DNA of 34,713 nucleotides from Clostridiales bacterium (GTDB taxonomy: Bacteria; Bacillota; Clostridia; Peptostreptococcales; Acidaminobacteraceae). How positions within the stretch are numbered: the first letter of the stretch is position 1; each line of letters starts with the position of its first letter. Both the position numbers and the translations under genes were made by a program. The stretch lies in assembly GCA_030446305.1 (NCBI GenBank), contig JASUSA010000038.1, forward strand, positions 1 to 34,713, written 5' to 3'. Below, one piece after another: positions 31,340-34,713 of the stretch. Below the pieces are notes generated by a model. It saw only the letters and a list, made by a program, of their open reading frames with translations. It was not told the origin of the DNA and ran no database searches.

Positions 31340-31861
31340 ATGCAAAAATATGCCTTTGAATGGGCGATGCTTGGTGATATTGAAAATGGCCGTCCCAATT
31401 TGGGTGGGACGACGACGGTTGCAACTTATCGTCTGATGCAGTATTGCCTCAGAGATGCTGTTGAAAAGCACGTCGGTACGGAAGTGACAGATCGAATATT
31501 CCAAGAAGCTGGCATGCTTGCCGGCGCAGCTATTTACAATGAGTTCATTGCAGGCAATCAGGAACTGAATGCCTTTCTAATGGCATTAAAAGATATTTTG
31601 TTGGATCTCGGGATTGGTATTGTCCGCATAGAAAAAGCCGATGCAGAGACTGGCGAACTGGTGCTCACCGTATCAGAAGATCTTGACTGTTCAGGTGTGC
31701 CTGAAACGGGTGAGAGTCTTTGTACTTTTGATGAAGGCTTTATCAAAGCGGTTCTGGAATCGTTTTCGGGCAAAAGCTATGACGTAAAAGAAATTGACTG
31801 CTGGAGTACAGGTGAAAAAACGTGTCGATTTAGGGCGGTGATCATAGACGATGAAGCGTGA
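31340..31861 (+). CDS. V4R (4-vinyl reductase) domain protein
   Basis: This 173-residue protein consists of a heme-NO-like/V4R sensor fold. The N-terminal half has LGGTTTVATYRLMQYCLRDAVEK and LAGAAIYNEF. The C-terminal half has the V4R features SEDLDCSGVPETGE, FDEGFIKAVLESFSGKSYDVKEIDCWSTGEKTCRF, including three cysteines that could bind a metal or small hydrophobic ligand. V4R domains act as small-molecule sensors in bacterial signalling proteins. ATG at 31340 has GAGGTGA upstream. Its 3' end overlaps, by 11 bases, the 5' end of a frame that leads into the PAS-GGDEF protein, so the two probably form one signalling unit. The ligand is unknown. Confidence 0.85.
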   Translation: MQKYAFEWAMLGDIENGRPNLGGTTTVATYRLMQYCLRDAVEKHVGTEVTDRIFQEAGMLAGAAIYNEFIAGNQELNAFLMALKDILLDLGIGIVRIEKADAETGELVLTVSEDLDCSGVPETGESLCTFDEGFIKAVLESFSGKSYDVKEIDCWSTGEKTCRFRAVIIDDEA

Positions 31862-31970
31862 AGAAAGAGAGACAGTATTTAAAGCATACGTGATGTCGCT
31901 GCTGATGGATCAGGTGTTGCCGGCGCAATTACAAGCAGATGCCGAAACTGTGCTGGATGATATTGCGTAG
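31851..31970 (+). CDS. Short frame ending at in-frame TAG, N-terminal piece of the GGDEF protein
   Basis: This is a 39-codon frame, MKREERETVFKAYVMSLLMD and onward, ending ETVLDDIA-TAG. Its ATG overlaps the V4R gene, with GGTGAT upstream. It is in the same reading frame as the PAS-GGDEF gene beginning at 31980, with only the TAG and three Asp-coding codons between them. Related cyclases commonly have an N-terminal segment like this before the ...REIV...IREAL...L..GDLS block. The simplest reading is an amber mutation or suppression site that splits one original gene. A separate small protein cannot be excluded. Confidence 0.55.
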   Translation: MKREERETVFKAYVMSLLMDQVLPAQLQADAETVLDDIA

Positions 31971-31979
31971 GATGACGAC

Positions 31980-33194
31980 ATGCGTGAAATTGTGACAGCT
32001 GTCGTTGGAATCAGGGAAGCACTGATGCCGCTCAGCGATGGTGATCTCAGCGCACATATTCAAGGACGGGGTTATACGATCAGCTTGCTAAAAAAATTGC
32101 AGGCTTCACTCAAACATATTGTCTATCAGTCAAATGCTATTTCAGAGGGTAGTTTTGTTCAGAGTATGGACTTTATGGGCGAGCTTTCAGATGCCTTTAA
32201 TAAAATGGTTTATAAACTTGACGATGCCTTTACAACATCGGAACGTCATCGCTTAAAAGCTGAGGAGAGTGAACGGCGTCATCGGCTGTTGGCAGACAAT
32301 GCTACAGATGTCATTTGGACGATGGGCATGGCGGGGAATTTTACGTATATCAGCCCGTCAGTAGAGCGTCTAAGAGGTTATACACCTGAAGAGGTTATGA
32401 CGCATACACCGGAACAGACATTGTGTCCAGGTTCTTTGGAATATATGGTAGAAGGTCTGCGCGTTGCCAGATCACATATTGAAGCGGGATCGCGAATGCC
32501 CGTATTTAGAGGCCAGCTCGAACAGCCATGCAAAGACGGCAGTACGGTTTGGACAGAGGCAACGATTTCAGGGCTTTATGATGAAAACGGTAAATTTATA
32601 GAACTGCTGGGCATTAGTCGAGATATTACGGCACAGAAAAAACTTGAAGCAGAAATCATCAAGATTTCGACGACAGATAAACTCACACAAATATACAATC
32701 GATTAAAAATGGAGAGCTTGCTGGAGAGTGCTTTTAATGATGCTTACACCATGGGTGCTTGTTTTCAGGTCGTCATCTTTGACATTGATAAATTTAAGCG
32801 GGTCAATGATCGGTACGGCCACCCGACAGGTGATCTTGTCCTTGTGGAATTAACACAGTACGTGGGGCAAATCATTAAAGCATATGACAATGTTGCCTTT
32901 GGCAGATGGGGCGGCGAGGAATTTATGCTCGTGATAAAGGGGATGCAGTTTACAGCGGCTTCGGCGCTTCTTGAAATGCTCCGTGCGGGCATCGAATCTT
33001 ACGATTACTCAATTTCGGAAAAAGTAACCTGCAGTTTTGGCATGGCGCAGTTGGGTGTCGGCATGAGTCTGACAGATTTGATTTTGCGTGCTGATCAGGC
33101 GATGTACCGTGCCAAGAGCAATGGTCGCAACTGCGTTGTTGTTGACGATGAAGCGGGCGCGTGTCTTTCAATGGAGAGAATTGTTCGCATCTAA
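31980..33194 (+). CDS. PAS-GGDEF diguanylate cyclase, N-terminus possibly truncated by amber codon
   Basis: This 404-residue cytosolic protein starts with a HAMP-like linker segment (about 1-75) seen in many Clostridial and other cyclases: IREALMPLSDGDLSAHIQGR and FMGELSDAFNKMVYKLD. A PAS domain follows (about 100-215): NATDVIWTMGMAGNFTYISPSVERLRGYTPEEV through TVWTEATISGLYDENG and GISRDITAQKKLE. The GGDEF domain has STTDKLTQIYNRLKMESLL, FDIDKFKRVNDRYGH, and active-site RWGGEEF (GGEEF from residue 311). No RxxD inhibitory site is apparent. ATG at 31980 has AGGA seven bases upstream and could be used by re-initiation after the TAG at 31968. With the V4R gene it may couple ligand sensing to c-di-GMP synthesis. 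Confidence 0.88.
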   Translation: MREIVTAVVGIREALMPLSDGDLSAHIQGRGYTISLLKKLQASLKHIVYQSNAISEGSFVQSMDFMGELSDAFNKMVYKLDDAFTTSERHRLKAEESERRHRLLADNATDVIWTMGMAGNFTYISPSVERLRGYTPEEVMTHTPEQTLCPGSLEYMVEGLRVARSHIEAGSRMPVFRGQLEQPCKDGSTVWTEATISGLYDENGKFIELLGISRDITAQKKLEAEIIKISTTDKLTQIYNRLKMESLLESAFNDAYTMGACFQVVIFDIDKFKRVNDRYGHPTGDLVLVELTQYVGQIIKAYDNVAFGRWGGEEFMLVIKGMQFTAASALLEMLRAGIESYDYSISEKVTCSFGMAQLGVGMSLTDLILRADQAMYRAKSNGRNCVVVDDEAGACLSMERIVRI

Positions 33195-33221
33195 AGCGTT
33201 TCGGGGGCATGTGAGGTGACT

Positions 33222-34433
33222 ATGAAAATTGGACAATTTGCAAAAGAGAATCACATGACAGTGGATGCGATACGCCATTACATGTCGATGGATCTCATTC
33301 TGCCGATTAAGCAGAGTGGACAGTACGTGTTTGACGATCGATGTCAGGAAGATCTTCAGGAAGTCGTTTACTTAAAAGGGCTTGGATTTGCTCTTTCTGA
33401 AATCCAGTCGTTGATGCTGATAAAGCGCATGGCAAAACACACGGCCTATGAACGTGCAAATTTTTACCGCGCCTTTTTTGAAAGACGACTCGCTTGGATT
33501 GATCAGGAGCGGAAGCGGTTGAAGCAGATGAAGCGCGATATAGAAAAGCATTTGGCGCTGGAAGCAGTGCTGCCACCGGTTCCGGCAGAAGAGGGCGTGC
33601 CGCTCCATGCGGTGCAACTGTTGCGCTGCGCAAAATGTCATGCTGAACTGACCATTGAAGCAGGTGTGTTGGCGAAAAATCAAATTATTTCCGGGAAGTT
33701 GGTTTGTCAGTGCGGTGCACATTATAGCATCGAATCCGGTATTGTCTGTGCTGTTGAGACGGCGCCGCCGGTACGGGATTATCATGAGCTCTCCGTCTAT
33801 CTGTTGGATTACGTCCAAGAGACGCATTACACGTATTTGAGCCGTATTGTCCACGCCCTCGAATGGGTTGACCGTCAGGTAGATTTTCAGTTCGAGGTTG
33901 CGCTTGAACTGGGAACGGGTTCGGGATTCTTTCTTAGATATTTTCTCGATCAGCTGCCGAGGGATTCGATTTACATTGCCGTTGACTACGATTACGATCG
34001 GCTGATACAGTTGAAAAGAGCGCTTAGCGGCATTGAAACAAAGCCAAATATACTCTATGTATGTGCCGATTTTCAGGCAATGCCGTTGAAGACGGGCATA
34101 GCCGATCTGCTCGTCGACTACTCCGGCAGCAGCAATTTTGGATTTGAGCATGAAGCGTATCTCTTTAATCTGACGTTGCCGTATCTCAAAAAAGATGCGA
34201 AGTGGATCGGTGCTTTTATACTCTTTAAAAATTTTGTGTACGGAAGCCGCATTCCGGAAAAGTTAAGACATCAGTTTACAGAACAAAATATTTTGACAGC
34301 ACTGGATGCAGCTGGTTACAAGGTTGAACACATGTATGAAACAGACGTTGTGACCAAAGGTGGACGTTTTGAGGATTACTTCTTAAAAGGTGAGGCGATC
34401 AGCAGTTTAATGACAACTGGAAGATGGGGTTAA
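33222..34433 (+). CDS. MerR-family regulator fused to zinc-ribbon and SAM-dependent methyltransferase
   Basis: This is a 403-residue fusion. Residues 1-70 form a MerR winged HTH (MKIGQFAKENHMTVDAIRHYMSMDLILP, with FDDRCQEDLQEVVYLKGLGF). Residues 75-115 look like the MerR dimerisation coiled coil. A zinc-ribbon of the Trm112-like kind follows, with RCAKC (Cys136, Cys139) and LVCQCGAHYSIESGIV (Cys162, Cys164). Residues about 200-390 are a class I methyltransferase with SAM motif ELGTGSGFF (229-237), an acidic VDYDYD after the second strand and CADFQAMPLK. ATG at 33222 has GAGGTGA upstream. A MerR-type promoter and an MFS exporter gene lie immediately downstream. Each module is recognisable; the methylation target is unknown. 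Confidence 0.85.
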   Translation: MKIGQFAKENHMTVDAIRHYMSMDLILPIKQSGQYVFDDRCQEDLQEVVYLKGLGFALSEIQSLMLIKRMAKHTAYERANFYRAFFERRLAWIDQERKRLKQMKRDIEKHLALEAVLPPVPAEEGVPLHAVQLLRCAKCHAELTIEAGVLAKNQIISGKLVCQCGAHYSIESGIVCAVETAPPVRDYHELSVYLLDYVQETHYTYLSRIVHALEWVDRQVDFQFEVALELGTGSGFFLRYFLDQLPRDSIYIAVDYDYDRLIQLKRALSGIETKPNILYVCADFQAMPLKTGIADLLVDYSGSSNFGFEHEAYLFNLTLPYLKKDAKWIGAFILFKNFVYGSRIPEKLRHQFTEQNILTALDAAGYKVEHMYETDVVTKGGRFEDYFLKGEAISSLMTTGRWG

Positions 34434-34455
34434 CCCCATCTTTTTTATTTTTTTG
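34421..34455 (+). terminator. Terminator overlapping the end of the MerR-methyltransferase gene
   Basis: AAGATGGGGTT (34421-34431) is followed at once by its reverse complement (34432-34442), then a long T-rich run. The gene's TAA stop (34431-34433) lies at the centre of the hairpin. Confidence 0.88.
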
Positions 34456-34479
34456 CTCAAAATTGTGTGAGCATCCCTA

Positions 34480-34510
34480 TTGCCATGGGGTTCTGACAAT
34501 GGCGTATGAT
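34480..34510 (+). promoter_or_regulatory. MerR-type promoter/operator of the MFS gene
   Basis: TTGCCA (34480-34485) and TATGAT (34505-34510) are separated by 19 bases, the lengthened spacer that MerR activators correct by twisting DNA. The inverted repeat GCCAT (34482-34486) and ATGGC (34499-34503) brackets the spacer. A second inverted repeat, GCTCA/TGAGC (34455-34459 and 34468-34472), lies just upstream. The adjacent MerR fusion is the obvious candidate activator. Confidence 0.65.
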
Positions 34511-34531
34511 GTTTCAAAAGGAGGTTTTAAC

Positions 34532-34713
34532 ATGCTTTCAGAAACAACGATGACGCCATTGATTTCACGTCGAAATCAATACTTATTTGTAGGCGGCAAC
34601 GGCATTTCCATCATTGGAACGGCACTTTATACGTTTGCGATCAGCCTCTATGTACTGAATACAACGGGATCAAGTCAGCAGTTTGCCATTACCCTTGCAT
34701 TGGGCGTCATGCC
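34532..34713 (+). CDS. MFS transporter (partial, runs off the window)
   Basis: Only the first 60 codons are present. The protein begins MLSETTMTPLISRRNQYLFV and continues with a first membrane segment (GGNGISIIGTALYTFAISLYVLN) and the start of a second (FAITLALGVMP). This resembles major facilitator exporters of the macrolide-efflux or related drug-efflux type. ATG at 34532 has AAAGGAGG seven bases upstream. It lies downstream of a MerR-type promoter and a MerR-methyltransferase gene, an arrangement common for inducible drug exporters. The substrate cannot be read from this fragment. Confidence 0.78.
   Translation, partial: MLSETTMTPLISRRNQYLFVGGNGISIIGTALYTFAISLYVLNTTGSSQQFAITLALGVM

Noticed and set aside
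33372..34151. A 259-codon antisense frame opposite the MerR-methyltransferase gene
   Set aside because: The sense strand encodes three recognisable domains with conserved motifs; the antisense protein resembles nothing and lacks a ribosome binding site.

Overview
The window looks like a chromosomal segment of a low-to-mid GC Firmicute, most likely an anaerobic member of the Clostridia. The reasons are strong AGGAGG ribosome binding sites, TTGACA-17-TATAAT promoters, a T-box leader in front of a class I (archaeal-type) lysyl-tRNA synthetase, an S-box (SAM-I) riboswitch in front of metA, HPr with both His15 and Ser46, and several c-di-GMP proteins. The number of sulfur-handling genes would fit a thiosulfate- or sulfur-using genus such as Fusibacter, but that name is only inference. 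No rRNA, tRNA, CRISPR array, insertion sequence or prophage gene was seen.

Layout. (1) 1-2304: sulfur uptake and transfer, with two TusA-like carriers, a short YeeE/YedE transporter and a divergent LysR regulator. (2) 2408-6152: envelope glycan genes (a GT2 glycosyltransferase, an ATP-grasp ligase and a convergent ArnT/PMT-like membrane glycosyltransferase). A WecE-like sugar aminotransferase at 9522-10655 may belong with them. (3) 6442-9178: two lipoproteins with six rhodanese domains in total; the second carries four, from an 810-bp internal duplication. (4) 10728-12167: a dCache-type membrane diguanylate cyclase. (5) 12529-20732: a hexitol PTS region with EIICB, an MtlR-type regulator, EIICBA, 1-phosphofructokinase, a SorE-like dehydrogenase and HPr. 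(6) 20768-22990: a consensus promoter, a T-box, an 80-bp pentanucleotide repeat and class I LysRS. (7) 23158-24606: a GabD-like aldehyde dehydrogenase. (8) 24902-27664, minus strand: metA under an S-box riboswitch, then metY. (9) 27833-33194: signalling genes (HD-GYP protein, two-component pair, V4R protein, PAS-GGDEF protein whose 5' end has an in-frame amber codon). (10) 33222-34713: a MerR/zinc-ribbon/methyltransferase fusion, a MerR-type 19-bp-spacer promoter and the start of an MFS exporter.

How the genes work together. The PTS region suggests a mannitol route without MtlD: hexitol phosphate is oxidised next to the phosphate to fructose 1-phosphate, and FruK converts that to fructose 1,6-bisphosphate. 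The EIICBA gene has a strong ribosome binding site and an in-frame ATG exactly before its EIIA domain, so it could also make free EIIA for the upstream EIICB, which lacks one. MetA carries the acetyl-CoA-type Glu111, which matches a MetY that uses O-acetylhomoserine. The rhodanese lipoproteins outside the membrane and the YeeE/TusA proteins at and inside it could form a sulfur relay, though no direct link is shown. Assignments come from reading motifs and comparison with remembered families; no database search was run.
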